64,000 nt of DNA from Mercurialis annua (Eukaryota > Streptophyta > Magnoliopsida > Malpighiales > Euphorbiaceae): the NCBI RefSeq assembly GCF_937616625.2, contig NC_065571.1:19033701-19097700 (forward strand), given 5' to 3'. The position numbers and the translations under genes were made by a program. Below are positions 46,452-58,185 of this stretch, one piece after another. Numbering within the stretch: position 1 is the first letter of the stretch; every line of letters starts with the position of its first letter. The notes beneath the pieces are model-generated. The model made no database searches, was not told where the DNA came from, and saw only the letters and a list, made by a program, of their open reading frames with translations.

Positions 46452-47691
46452 CGACATGTTATGCATATGCAGTTTATTCTTGAGTCTAATATATATCTAT
46501 TGAAATAGATTCTCACTCGAGATATACTTGATAATTGTCCTAGGTTCGATAAGGCAACCTACTAGCAAACAAGGAGCTCAAAAAGCTTGATGGGTGTTGT
46601 AATTGATCGAAGTTGTTGGATAGCAAGCAATGAGTTTATATTTTACTGTCAACTATTAATACTGCATTATTTTATAAAAATGCTTTATTTAAAATGCACT
46701 ATTGCATTTAAAATATTTGAAACAAAATATAAACCAGATGAAACAAGTTATCTATTGGGCATCAATAAAATATTGTGTACACCAGTTACAACAAACTAGA
46801 TGAATGAAAATATGAATAATAATACATTGACTATATATAATGTATAATTGATATCGAAAAACGTATGAAGCCATTAAGAACCTCCCTTAATATCGATTGA
46901 TGCTAGTTTAACTCGGTTGAACTATCCCGGGACTACATCAGGAAATGATTAATGTAAGTTAACTCAGTAGAACTATCTCGGGACCTGTATCTACCAAGTT
47001 AACTCAGTCGAACTATCTCGGGACTTGGGACTAATGATTTGAGTATCGATCGTGTAAGTAAAAGATATGAATGTAATCGAAAAATAAAATAAACAAGAAA
47101 CATCATTAACGTAGGGTTTCATTCGGTTCAGTATTTTGATGCATATAAAGGTATTTTTTTATTAATTTTCTACAGTAATTATGAACTCACTGATCAGTGT
47201 CAACTGACCCCCCCCCCCAATAGTGTTTCCTTTCAGGTAAATATGTTTTGACTGGACGGACTTCTCTTTGTTCCATAAGTCTTATGCACAAAAGGAAGGA
47301 GTCAATCAGTAGTGCTGCAGTAGTCGAGTCCTAGTATGTATATGTATTTGGTCAAACGTTTTTGTATGTTTTACCCATACTCTTATGAATATGAAAGATT
47401 ATGAAAACGGCATTTTAAACCGTTTGCTTTAATGCTAAAAGGGCTATGCTAGGATGTGAGACATCGCATTATAAGACCCAGGTTGCTATTTAATGTTTTC
47501 AAGAATTGAATAGACGTTTGTAAACGTCAAGTTTTGAAAAACATTTATGAAAACATTTTAGGAATGAATATGTAATTGATGGATTGAAAGATTGCAAAAC
47601 ATATATAACGTTTTTAAGGCTTGCTATGGCTTTGGAACAACCATTCTCATTCCCTAGCGTTGGTCTCAACTCGAGATCTCGGGTCGTGACA
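46452..47691 (+). repeat. Element C LTR, second part
   Basis: It continues C's LTR after the F insertion: CGACATGTTATGCATATGC lines up with the GACAAGTTATGCAACTTG region of A's LTR. It holds three AACTCAGT(A/C)GAACTATCTCGGGAC copies at about 46910-47030 and an 11-C run at 47208-47218. It ends GGGTCGTGACA at 47691. Both parts together are about 2.99 kb. Confidence 0.85.
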
Positions 47692-47718
47692 AAGTTTGTA
47701 TCAGAGCAGTTGATCCAG
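47692..47718 (+). mobile_element. Element C leader, before solo LTR D
   Basis: The few bases after the PBS (GTTGATCCAG) run into the target duplication of D. The leader resumes at 50594. Confidence 0.7.
47696..47707 (+). promoter_or_regulatory. Element C primer binding site
   Basis: TTGTATCAGAGC differs from TGGTATCAGAGC at one base. It shows that the preceding LTR is C's 5' LTR, so C's body lies to the right. Confidence 0.78.
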
Positions 47719-47723
47719 TTACC
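47719..47723. repeat. Solo LTR D target duplication, left
   Basis: TTACC is repeated exactly at 50589-50593. Confidence 0.85.
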
Positions 47724-50588
47724 TACAATAACCCAGAAATTTAAGGGGTAAACTATTGTCACGTGTCTAATATTGTATTAGACGGGAGTAGGTAAATTAA
47801 ATTTAAAGATAAATTTAATTTATAAGTGTTCCTAAAATTTTATTGTGGCTATATGATTTCAAATTTAAATTTTGGGAGTCTAAATTTGGTTAACTATATA
47901 GTTAGCGGGAATAGAATAAACTTATGAATTGGGTGCAGAATAATTCATAAGTCTTGTGCGAATAATTTTGGTGATAATATTTTAAAAAGATTATCGTGAA
48001 AATTTGATAAAATTTGGAAGTAGAAATTTTATCAAGTGTAGTCAATATGGAACTAATAAATCGAATTTGGAAGTCGTTTCCGTTTGAGCTACGGACGACT
48101 AGTTGAGAAGTTGGTTTAAAGTGCATGATTGAGCTAGTACTACATTGCACTTTAACCAAATCTATTTATAACAATTCATTTGATTTTAAATTAACATAGA
48201 AGTTCATTTCTTTCCTCTGAGAAAGGAAAAAGGGCAGTTTGCTCTCGAAAGTGAACGAAACCTAAGGTTTCCGATCCACTTCGTCTATTTCTCAATTTTA
48301 ACTCCGTTTCTTCAAAGATTACTCAAGTAATCGAGGTACTATACCCGTATTAAATGGTTATTTCGATATATTTTGAGTATATATTTGTCTATAAACGATT
48401 ACCGATTCGATTAACCGTTATAAACGACCGAATTGAGTTTAGATTGTGTATATGTGATTATGGATGTTAGAATAGCGTTTTTGGACATATCGAACAGGAC
48501 GGGAGGTCCCAAAATTTGAATTTTGGGGCTGTGCAAAAGCACAACCCACTGTGCGCGAGTATAGTGAGCTGTGGGACCGCACAGCACAGTGTCCGGGCGC
48601 ACACTATGTTGTGCCGGCGCACGTCATGTAAATGGTGTGCGACCGCATAGTTTAAGTTGCGCGACCGCACAGTTTCTTCTGTGCGGGCGCACAACAGCCC
48701 TAAACGGGGCTTTTCGGACAATGTTTTGTGGACTTTTCGGGGGACTTTTCGGGGGCGATACCGAGGAGTTTTCGCCTAGTAACCCGAGATATTTTCAGGC
48801 TGAACCTAAAATATTTTAAATAAATGTTTTTAAACCTAAAGTTAGATGTTTTACAATGAGGTTCTAAAAGTAAACTTATACATTTACAACGGACTTTAAA
48901 AGTGTTAAAGTCGACGTTTAAACGGTTTAAAAATTTAGCATTCGGTTTTGCTAAATACCTAATTTATGACTAAAAATTGTTTTAACAATTAAGTCTCTAC
49001 TATAAATAGTTTTCTTTAGGTATTGTTATACCTAAAATGACTTCTACAGAGAAGTTTAAACATTTTCTCAAAATGAGAATTAATTATATGGTTTTAAAAG
49101 AAAAGAGACGATAAGTGTTATGTGTTTAAATGATTATATGCTTTACCTGAAACTAGGTTTCTGAACCTAGAAATTTATATCGGAAAAATATATTGATGTT
49201 TTTATCCTGTTTTCTTTGTGTGTTTAGTCCAACCAGCTAGTCAGTAGTCAGACCACGACCACATGGAGTTTGACACACATACCTCATGATTAAGTATCAA
49301 ACCTAGCAGTGTTGTGAGTTTATTTGTCCACTTTTGAATATTAGTATTCAATTGTTTTTAAATCCACAAATTGCAATAAATATGAAACTTAGCCAAGGAA
49401 GATCCACTGAAACGAGCTATCTATTGGGCAACAATAGGACTGTGTGATCATTGGTCTTAATGAACTAGAGTGAGAGGTAAACAACATTAGCATATACATA
49501 ATAAGGTTAGGTTGTGTAGACAGATGCTTGCAAATCGGCTTAAACCTAAAGAGGTAGTCCTGAGGCGGCAGTGACTTATGTTACAGCCCAACAACCCTAT
49601 ACAAAGTTAAGATGGCTGTGAAACATAAGTATACAACTCATCATGTATTAAACAAGATTTGAGCATATGCATATAACATTAGAACGTAACAGGATTAGGG
49701 TTTCATTTGGATCGATGAACTGATAATATTTTTATATACTAATATTTTACCTAGGCAATTTGTTATTTAATTGTAAACCTATTTACTCACTCATAAATCT
49801 TTATATTTCTGACTCCATTGTTGTTTATCATTTTTAGGTACTTAGCTTTGGGTCCGGTTGAGCTTCCATTCTTCTGTTTCAGGGAAGCTTCTCATTAATA
49901 TGTACATAAAAACTTTGTACTCTTAGCTGTTGCAGTAGTGTGTTATAGGAGTGTTATACCAGTAGCCATGTCACTGTTCGTCTGTTCGTATACTCTGATA
50001 GGAACCTGCCTTTGTCTATACCTACTAAGTGGCTACCTACTTGGCATTTGGTATTTAGTTTCTGTCCCTCTACGTATAGACCAGGCCTTATGTTTTTGGT
50101 TTGCAAAAACATTGTCTATAGGCTCGTTGACCTGGTGTGTATGGTCTGATGTGTGATTACTTAATATGTTTAATATAACGCTTTTGAAGTGAAAGGTGTT
50201 CGATATATTTTATTAAACATATTATTCGGTTCGTGTGGTTTGAAACGGGGCTGTCTGCGAGGTAAGGCACATTGACTAAGTCCCCGAATTTCAGTATTAC
50301 CACACCGGTTTTCAGAAAGGAGCGTGGGTGAAAATAATTGAGTAATTTAACCAGCATTTCTGAAAATGCATTTCGCTTGTATGAATATTTTCAGAACTGT
50401 CTTTACATTAAATCTAAAAATATTTTAACGATATTTTCTGAAACGGATCATATACGAGATATGATCTAGATTTATATTTGCGAGAAATTTGTAGAGGTTT
50501 TAGGCTTGCTACGCGTTTCGAAACAACCATTCCCATTCCCTAGCGCCGGTCTCGGCTTGAGTTTCGAGGAGGAAATCGGGTCGTGACA
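47724..50588 (+). repeat. Solo LTR D, 2865 bp
   Basis: It begins TACAATAACCC (expected TG start changed to TA) and ends GGGTCGTGACA. The conserved CCATTCCCATTCCCTAGCGC block lies at about 50528. Perfect 5-bp duplications flank it and no internal retrotransposon sequence is present, so it is a solo LTR left by LTR-LTR recombination. Its body differs from A and C and contains a GC-rich palindromic array (48549-48694). Confidence 0.88.
48549..48694. repeat. GC-rich array of TGTGCG..CGCACA palindromes
   Basis: About seven imperfect units such as CTGTGGGACCGCACAG, GTCCGGGCGCACAC, GTGCCGGCGCACG, GTGCGACCGCAT, GCGCGACCGCACAG and CTGTGCGGGCGCACA succeed each other in an otherwise AT-rich LTR. Open frames on both strands here come from the repeat. 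Confidence 0.75.
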
Positions 50589-50593
50589 TTACC
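50589..50593. repeat. Solo LTR D target duplication, right
   Basis: TTACC is identical to 47719-47723. Confidence 0.85.
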
Positions 50594-51189
50594 ATTGCTA
50601 ATATAAATTGAGGGCATATGGATACCACCACCCGTCTATGAATAATGATTTAAATCCATAGGCCATTGTTTATAGGTGATCAATGATTGTTCATAGGTTC
50701 TCAGCTTTTGCTTTTGGGATATAAGACTGCGATATACGCGTGCGTGCCATCTAGACGACTCAATATCGATGCTTGAATATCAAGCATTAAATAACGTAAA
50801 GGCACTGTCGAAGTCGTTCTATAATACTACAAAGGGCGATTTGTGAAAGAAGTACGGACTCAAAGATGTGAAGTGGTATGGAGAATTCTTACTATTATAG
50901 AGTTTAGTGTCGGAAGAAACTTATAAAAAAACTAAAATGTTATGACATGTCATGGTTATTCATTTAAATGATTTCAAAAGCATAATTGTGCTTAGACATT
51001 AGATAAATGAGTATAACTTTCACGAAATTGATAAGGAATGCGTCACTACATATATGAATACACGCATTAGTAGAACATGCATCACTCATAGAGAAATAAG
51101 TTGTGGCAACGCTTTGGGGATGAGAGATATCATCACCCCATGCACAATTATGCAGATGTTTAAAAATTAAGTTTTAAACAAATGGTTTT
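50594..51189 (+). mobile_element. Element C leader, after solo LTR D
   Basis: It matches element A's leader (about 7254-7610) over GGGATATAAGACTGCGATAT, the CTAGACGA..CGATGCTT block and the closing GCAGATGTTTAAAAA. It holds the shared module at 50991-51152. It is cut at 51189 by element E; GTTTT (51185-51189) should be repeated at E's far end. Confidence 0.8.
50991..51152 (+). repeat. Shared internal module (C)
   Basis: It starts CATAATTGTGC and ends TGCACAATTATG, with CTTTGGGGATGAGAGATATC and CATCACCCC before the right end. It is in the same sense, relative to its element, as the minus-strand copies in E, F, G and H. Confidence 0.68.
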
Positions 51190-51398
51190 TGTCATGACCC
51201 AATTTCATGAATCGTGACCGGCGCTAGGGTATGGGTATGGTCATACCAAAACCCGTAGCAAGCCTTGCGGAAGCAATCAAACATATAAACCTGCAGAATA
51301 CTGCACGGGGGCAACCGAGACTCCAACCTAAATCTAGCAATTTATATCACAGTTCTAATATAAATAACTTAATATCTGAAATGCTCAACAGCATGCCT

Positions 51399-51407
51399 TA
51401 AATATAA
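51399..51407. repeat. MULE target duplication, left
   Basis: TAAATATAA is repeated exactly at 55565-55573. The empty site in E's other LTR has one copy (near 62864). Confidence 0.95.
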
Positions 51408-51528
51408 GAACAAAATTTTCCTGCTATAGCTTTTGGAGGAGCTCCTGCAACAATGGTCCAAATTTTGCCACGTTACAATAGAATTTGTTTATAAAAGTGG
51501 TTAAATGACCATTTAGTTATGGATAATT
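51408..51528. repeat. MULE terminal inverted repeat, left
   Basis: It pairs with 55443-55564. Differences are scattered substitutions and a one-base length change. Confidence 0.9.
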
Positions 51529-52591
51529 ATTCGATACAGTTCATGTACTAAATTAAACAATTAACCAAATTTTGTGTGCTTCTAGAATACATGACTCAGT
51601 GATGGTTAATTAAGCATATCCACGTGCTATTTTTTCTATACTGATATAAGTTCCAATTGTAATTAGGATACATGGTTTTGAATATTATTCAAACACTCTA
51701 ACTTAAATATTCCAAACCAAAAATCACCTCTATTTAAAGCAATTTTTCCATTGTTCGATATCAGAAAAAAAAACCCAGGTATATTATTTAGTTTTATGAT
51801 AGTTTTTTTTATTAAGAAAAAAATATTAATTTATACCATATGATGCAGATTATTTATTATTTTGTCGACTTTTGAAGCAACTGTCAAGCAAACAATTATC
51901 AAATTGAAGGTCAAGCATTGAAAAACGGGTAATTTTAGTTTTTTTTTATTATTTTTAAATAATAAATTAAAATAATTTAATATTTTATGCTTGAATCTCA
52001 TATAAATTTTTCATATTTTTATATAATTAGATCATAAATTTAATACCTTTAAATTTAAACAATCTATAAAACTCAATCATGATCTAAAGTTTAGCTAAAA
52101 ATTCCACGGGAAAGAATTTTTACATTCCATCAAATTTACTTCAAATATTTATAGTTAGAATGCCCTATTTCTTTGTTTTGTCCAATTTTAATCCTTTAAA
52201 TATGTTTAATATGTCCTTCTCATACATTGACATGCATCTTATTAATTTCTTCACTGGATTATTTTTCTTAAATGATACAATCTCTAAATTGTTAACGTAA
52301 TGCTTGTATTTTTTTAAACATATTTGTATGTTATTACTGTTTTAATATTTTATATATTTCTGTCATTATATTTTTATGTACTTAACTTTTTAATTCAGTT
52401 CAAAAATATTATTTTGTTTATTTTAAACCTTATTTTACTATTTTATTTACTAAATTTTTTGTGAAAATCCATCTTATTTATAATATTTGTTTTTGAAAAA
52501 AAGTACTTATGAGTGTTAAATAAAAAATTTAGATCGCACAATCAGTTAATGATTTAAAATTGATATAATAAATATTTTTTTCATCAGATTT
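51529..52591 (+). other. MULE 5' region (promoter and possible untranslated exon)
   Basis: AT-rich sequence with no open frame. TTTTTTTCATCAG just before the start codon (about 52574-52586) looks like a splice acceptor, so the transcript may carry an untranslated first exon further upstream. No single TATA box can be chosen. Confidence 0.45.
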
Positions 52592-55245
52592 ATGGATATC
52601 GAGGAGCCTTGTGTTGGTATGAAATTTGATAATGAAGAGAATGTGTATACTTTTTATAAAAGTTATGCCCATAAACTTGGATTTAGTGTTAGAAAACAAT
52701 ATGTGCATCGTGTGGATGGACAGGTTAGAAGAAGAACTCTTTGTTGTTCAAGACAAGGTCAAAAAGGTGTGGACAAAAGATCCGAACAAGTGAAGTTTGA
52801 GCATCCAATTTCCCGAGTCAATTGCTTGGCACAAATGACATGTCAACTTAAATCGAACGGTATGTTTGAAGTTATTTCTTTTAATGCTGAGCATAGCCAT
52901 GAACTTACTCCTACACCAATGAAGCACATGTTAAGATCACAAAGACAAATCACATCAGCCCATAAAGCTGTTGCTGATGATGCTGCAAAAGCTGGATTAT
53001 CTACTAAGTCCACTATTGATTTACTAACTTCACAAAGTGGGGGTCGTGAATTTAATGGATTTTTAGATAGTGATTTTAGAAACTATATATCTGCCAAGCG
53101 TAGAACAGAAATGATTAAAGGAGATGGTCATGCTATTATGGATTATTTTCATAAAATTCAATTACAAGATCCTTCTTATTTTTATTTGGTGCAACTTGAT
53201 GATAATGATAATTCCATATTAAATGTGTTCTGGGCAGATGGGAGGTCAATTATCGATTACCAACATTTTGGAGATGTTGTATGTTTTGATACAACTTATA
53301 GAACAAATGAGTATGGTAGGCCGTTTGCTCCATTTATTGGTGTTAATCAACATAAAAAAAGTATTATTTTTGGTGCAGCTTTACTATATGATGAAACAAT
53401 ATCATCATTTAAATGGTTGTTTGAGACCTTCCTCAGTGCAATGTCTGGTAAGCATCCTAGGACAATATTGACAGACCAATGCCCCACAATGGCCAATGCA
53501 ATTGAAGAAGTGTTTTCTGAAACTCATCATCGATTATGTGTGTGGCATATTTATCAGAATGCTGCTAAAAATTTAAGTCATGTTTTTCATTCATCAAAAC
53601 AATTTGCATATGATTTTAGCTCTTGTGTATATGGTTATGAAGAGGAAGACAAATGGCTTCAAGCTTGGGATGATATGCTAGATAAGTATATGCTTACTGA
53701 TAATAAATGGTGCAATGGAATTTTTGAAGTAAGGAAAAAATGGGCTATGGTATATGGGCGGCATATGTTTACAGCTGATATGATGAGCACTCAGCGAAGT
53801 GAGTCAATGAATAATGTCCTCAAGAAATACTTGGATGCAAAGAATAACTTTATGCATTTCTTTGATAATTATAACAGGTTGTTGTCAAATAAACGATATG
53901 AAGAGTTGTTAATAGAGTTCAAAATGAGAGAGAGGGTTCCAATTTTACAAGCTGATGTAGAGATGTTAAGACATGCTTCAAAAATATACACTCCAACAGT
54001 GTTTAAGATGTTTCAAGATGAATATATGAAGATTTTAGATTGTATTATGTACAAAGTTGACAAGTCTGAACATATTACAAGCTATAAAGTCCAGTGTGGT
54101 AGAAAGGATCAAGAACATTTGGTCACATTAGAAGCATCAACACAATCAGTTAAATGTAGTTGTATGAAATTTATTTTTGTGGGAATTTTATGCGCACATA
54201 CTTTGAAAATCCTTGATAAGAAAAATATTAAACAGATTCCACCACAATACATCTTGAAGAGATGGACAAGAGATGCAAAGATTGGAATGATTGAGGACAA
54301 TTGTAACATTGCGGTTGGAAGTAGTCCGTAAGAGTCAATTGGAAAAAGATATTCATCTTTGAGTCATAATTTTCGAGAAATATTGACACTTGCATCAGAA
54401 AGTGAGGATATGTATGAGCATGCATGTGAAGATTTTAAAAAATTATTGAAAGACTTACAAGTAATGAAGGTAAGTAATGATCCATCTAATCTGTCCAATT
54501 CAAAAGATAACAAAACATTTTCTCCTATTATATCTGAAGTCAAGAAAAAAGCAACTGTTGGACGTCCAAGTAATAGGATAAAAGGTGCTTTAGAAAGAAA
54601 GAAAAAAATTAAACGTCAATCTAAATCACAGGTAATTTTTATATATAAAATATAGAGTTATTTTATATAATTTAATATTTAATATTTTTATTTTATATTA
54701 AATTATTTTTTTAATAGGATGGCGGTATGGATTCTACTAACAAGTCCAAAAAAAAGAAGAAAGACGTCAAAAATATTGATGTAAGAAGTATATAATATTA
54801 TATCATTTTTTTATAAAATAAAAATTTATTATCTAATGTATTTTTAGGATGAATGCATCAATTATGATCAAGAAGATCTGAACGTCGAATTACAAGTATT
54901 GGAAAATACTACTCAGGTACGTGCATATTGTGATATTATTTTAAGACATATTTTATAGATTCATAATTTGAATAATTTTTTATTTTATTTTTATTTGAAG
55001 GAATCAAGTGAAAAATATTCATGTGAAGACTTTATTACTACTCAAGAGATAATAGAAAGTTCATCACATAATGATTGTTCTTATACATTTTCCAATCAAA
55101 ATCAATTCTCGTATACTCAGCTTCTTCAGGTATTTGATCATTTAAAAAATTAAATTATTTATATTATTTATATAATTTATTTATATTTATAATTTTGTTT
55201 TTATAGGATGCAATTGCAGATTCCAAGAGGAAAAGGATCGAATAA
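52592..55245 (+). pseudogene. FAR1-like MULE transposase, five exons, one in-frame stop
   Basis: Predicted exons are 52592-54631, 54718-54780, 54848-54916, 55001-55129 and 55207-55245. All four introns are GT-AG and phase 0, and the last exon ends in TAA (780 codons in all). Exon 1 has the FAR1 DNA-binding domain (about residues 8-110), then the MULE transposase core with candidate catalytic Asp233 (VVCFDTTYRT), Asp295 (ILTDQCP) and Glu404 (TQRSESMN). A SWIM zinc finger follows (Cys522, Cys524, Cys534, His536). The sole defect seen is TAA at 54329-54331, codon 580: the same frame goes straight on with ESIGKRYSSLSHNFREIL, the usual FAR1-family continuation. The stop falls after all catalytic and zinc-finger residues. 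The tail has basic Lys/Arg clusters that may serve as nuclear signals. I choose the ATG at 52592 because the domain begins at once and the upstream sequence resembles a splice acceptor. Confidence 0.88.
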
Positions 55246-55442
55246 ATTTCAAAATTTTATTTTTGATTAAGTTATGTTCAAGCGTAAAATTATTTTCTGC
55301 TTTTAATATATATTTTATGGTGACATATGTATTTATTAGTTTTATGTTATTAATACAATAAATATTGGGCGTTAAAAATTGTCTAATTATTAAAAGGATA
55401 TGGTTAATTAATCAAGCATCTAAAATTTGGCATGTACTGGAC

Positions 55443-55564
55443 AATTATCCAAAATTGAATGGTCATTTAACCATTTTTATAAACAAATTGTATAGTAACG
55501 TGGCAAAATTTAGGCCACTATTGCAGGAGTTCCTGCAAAAAAGTATAGCAGGAAAATTTTGTTC
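55443..55564. repeat. MULE terminal inverted repeat, right
   Basis: The inverse of the left arm, ending AGGAAAATTTTGTTC at 55564. Confidence 0.9.
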
Positions 55565-55573
55565 TAAATATAA
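55565..55573. repeat. MULE target duplication, right
   Basis: TAAATATAA is identical to 51399-51407. Confidence 0.95.
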
Positions 55574-58147
55574 TAATAAAATAATCTAGAGTAAACATGC
55601 CAATAATAAACAATCGAACAAACCGACAATCCCAATGTGCAATAACCAAAGTAATATATAACTAGTTCTATTGCGGTCTAAGAGTTTGAAAACAGTAACT
55701 AGTTTAAATAACATAAAACCTCCGAGGAATCAAAAGAATCGGAATGGAACAACTTTCAAATCATAAACTTGGAAAATTTGGGAAAACAACGGGGTCAGAT
55801 ATACTGATGTGAGTTCGCAACACTATTTACATTTATTAAGTAAAAACCCTTAAATCAAAATAGTTTATACTAATATAGTATGATTATGGAAATGATCCCA
55901 GCGTAAGTAGAACATATCATACTGATAAATTCAGAGTGGACGGGAACATATCCTCGTCATATACCAGCGTAAGCAAGACATTAGTATGCTGATCCCAGAG
56001 TACTTACCGGTGCACACAGTCTCGATACAAGCCTATCGAGTAGCTCGTTTCAATCTAGATCCATAATCGCTTAAAACAATTCGAAAACATTTATAATACT
56101 AAAATAAATTGCGGTACTTAATAAAGCGGTAAATAGCACTACAAACTCACTGATTGCTTATCCACGTGAAACTTTGACAAGCAGCTAACCCTGGTTCGAC
56201 TCCGGAGCGCGAAGAGTCTAAGAGTCTAAAAATAAATCATAAGTTAAAATTACTTCAACCCTTAACTCTAAGAATATTAGACATCATGTAGGACTAGCAC
56301 AAATAAATAAGCCAGATAAAATCACAGAAAAACACAATTCTCAAATAAATTATAATGCCGCAAATAATTTAAGACTATTGAGTTCACACTTGAAATCCAA
56401 TCTGAAATATTATTAAAATAATATTTAAGTGATAACTTGAAATAAATTCCTCAAATAGTGAGTTAGCCGAATTTCTTAAAACTACCAAGCTAATCCCACG
56501 TGTCGAGCGACCCAAGTTTAACCTGACCCAACCATTAATCCATAATTATAAACCATAGCTATAATTATAATTTGATTAAAATATTAATCACATATCAAAA
56601 TGGAACTCAATAGCTTGAAATCCAAGTAACCAATATCTAAAATTAATTAGTTAATCAAAATAATTTAGGAAAATAATTTAAAGGCAAAAATGTAAATTAA
56701 CCAAATTGGCACACCAAACCAATAATTTAAAATTGACAATTATCCAAGTAATTATTTGTTTAAAAGATTATAATATAAATTATCATTTTAAAAATAAAAT
56801 AATCAAGACAATCTAATTTAAAATCGACACTAATATATTTTTTAAATTTAAATAATGTTATCGATTAGAATTTTCGAAATGAAAACAATAATTTAGAGTC
56901 CGAGTTCAAAATCAGTATTAAACTAATATAATAAACTTTAATTAATATAAAAAAATATCATTTGAAATCAAATTATATTTACCCAAACAAAGCCCATAGA
57001 ATAACATATTGAAATTTTCAATTAAAACATAATCAAGTGGCCCAAGCCAAATCATTAAGTCCAAACATAAATTAATCCCCGCCATAACCAAATCATAAGT
57101 CATCTTCTCCATACTCAACATTAACAATTATAAAACCCAACAATTTACAGTAAACAATTCCTCATGAAAACAATCAACACTTAGAGATAAACATTCAACA
57201 ATCACAACCCTTAAAATCAATAATAAACGAAACAAAAGATTGGCAGAGACAAACTCAAGAACACACGCAGCCGAGAGACGATGGAAACGATGAACCGAAA
57301 CGTAACATCAAGAGATTTAAGGCAAGCCACGCAATTCAGTTATAAACTAATAATAACTCATGAGATTTTGACCTAGGAATCACACAAAAGCATAATCAAG
57401 AGATAATAAAAAATATATATTCGGCCGTAGCAATATCATGATGGACAAGGTTAAGTAAACTTAAAAACGGTAAACTGACGGCACGTATAACAGATACAAT
57501 AACGTACCGTTTCTAATTCCGATGCTTAGGGATTGAAGAGAACTGAGTCTACAATCGCTGGAACGAAACAGAACTAAAAATTACGCTAAAACAAAAGAGA
57601 ACGATCCAAATTACGGAGGTGCCGTTTATAAGCTCAAAATAGAAATTTAAGGACAAAAGCTTACCAAAAACACAAGAACTTGGAAGATGAATTGCACAAA
57701 GGATCTCAGAGGAAGAGGGCGGCTAGGGTTTGAGTTTAAGAATGGAAAATAATTAGTGTTGAAAAAATTGTTTAAAATAACCTAAATATAAGGAAAGGAT
57801 AAGGAATGAAACTTGCTGCAATTACGCTACTACTGCTCTCTCAAATTGAGTAATAAACATGGAGTAAAAAGAAAAGGAAATGGGCTAAGCATAATTTGCC
57901 ATAAGAAATTGAATGGGCCATTAAATATAATATGAACAAAAAAAAATAAGGAGGTGCATGGTTTATTTTGCATGGAATAATATATTTATCTTTTTTTTTT
58001 CTTTTTAAATAAACAATAAAAATGTTTATTATATTTAATTTAATAATAATAGTAATAAATTACCTAAAATTTGACGGAATACACTAATTTAAAATAAAAG
58101 GTTAAAAATGATTTAAAAATAATAAAAGAAAAATACGGGATATTACA

Positions 58148-58185
58148 TTCTCCCCAACTTATAAAAAAATTCGTCCTCGAATTTA
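58148..58185 (-). promoter_or_regulatory. Element E polypurine tract and conserved upstream block
   Basis: TTCTCCCCAACTTATAAAAA beside the 3' LTR is the inverse of the purine tract. The adjoining ATTCGTCCTCGAATTT is the inverse of AAATTCGAGGACGAAT, which ends pol in Tekay/Del-type gypsy elements. This is the best clue to lineage in the window. Confidence 0.75.

Larger units (their letters stand above)
51408..55564 (+). mobile_element. FAR1-type Mutator-like element, 4157 bp
   Basis: The ends are GAACAAAATTTTCCTGCTAT and its inverse. The inverted repeats extend about 121 bp (51408-51528 and 55443-55564) with few differences; both contain a palindromic GGAG(C/T)TCC core and GCCACGTTAC. Exact 9-bp duplications flank it. 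One multi-exon gene on the plus strand encodes a FAR1/MULE transposase. Near-complete structure and similar arms suggest a recently active element. Confidence 0.95.
51190..58147 (-). repeat. Element E 3' LTR, interrupted by the MULE
   Basis: It starts TGTCATGACCCAATTTCATG and ends GATATTACA at 58147. Without the MULE and one target copy it is about 2.8 kb. The conserved GACCGGCGCTAGGGTATGGG block is at about 51219. Compared with 62653 onward it has TAAATATAA duplicated around the MULE and lacks a 14-bp segment present near 63190. Confidence 0.88.

Noticed and set aside
48411..48819. Three overlapping open frames on both strands in solo LTR D
   Set aside because: They arise from the GC-rich palindromic array, which removes stops in several frames at once.
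54359..54655. Separate small gene after the MULE transposase
   Set aside because: It is in the same frame as the transposase, directly after a single TAA, and reads the usual FAR1-family C-terminal sequence. It is the same gene.
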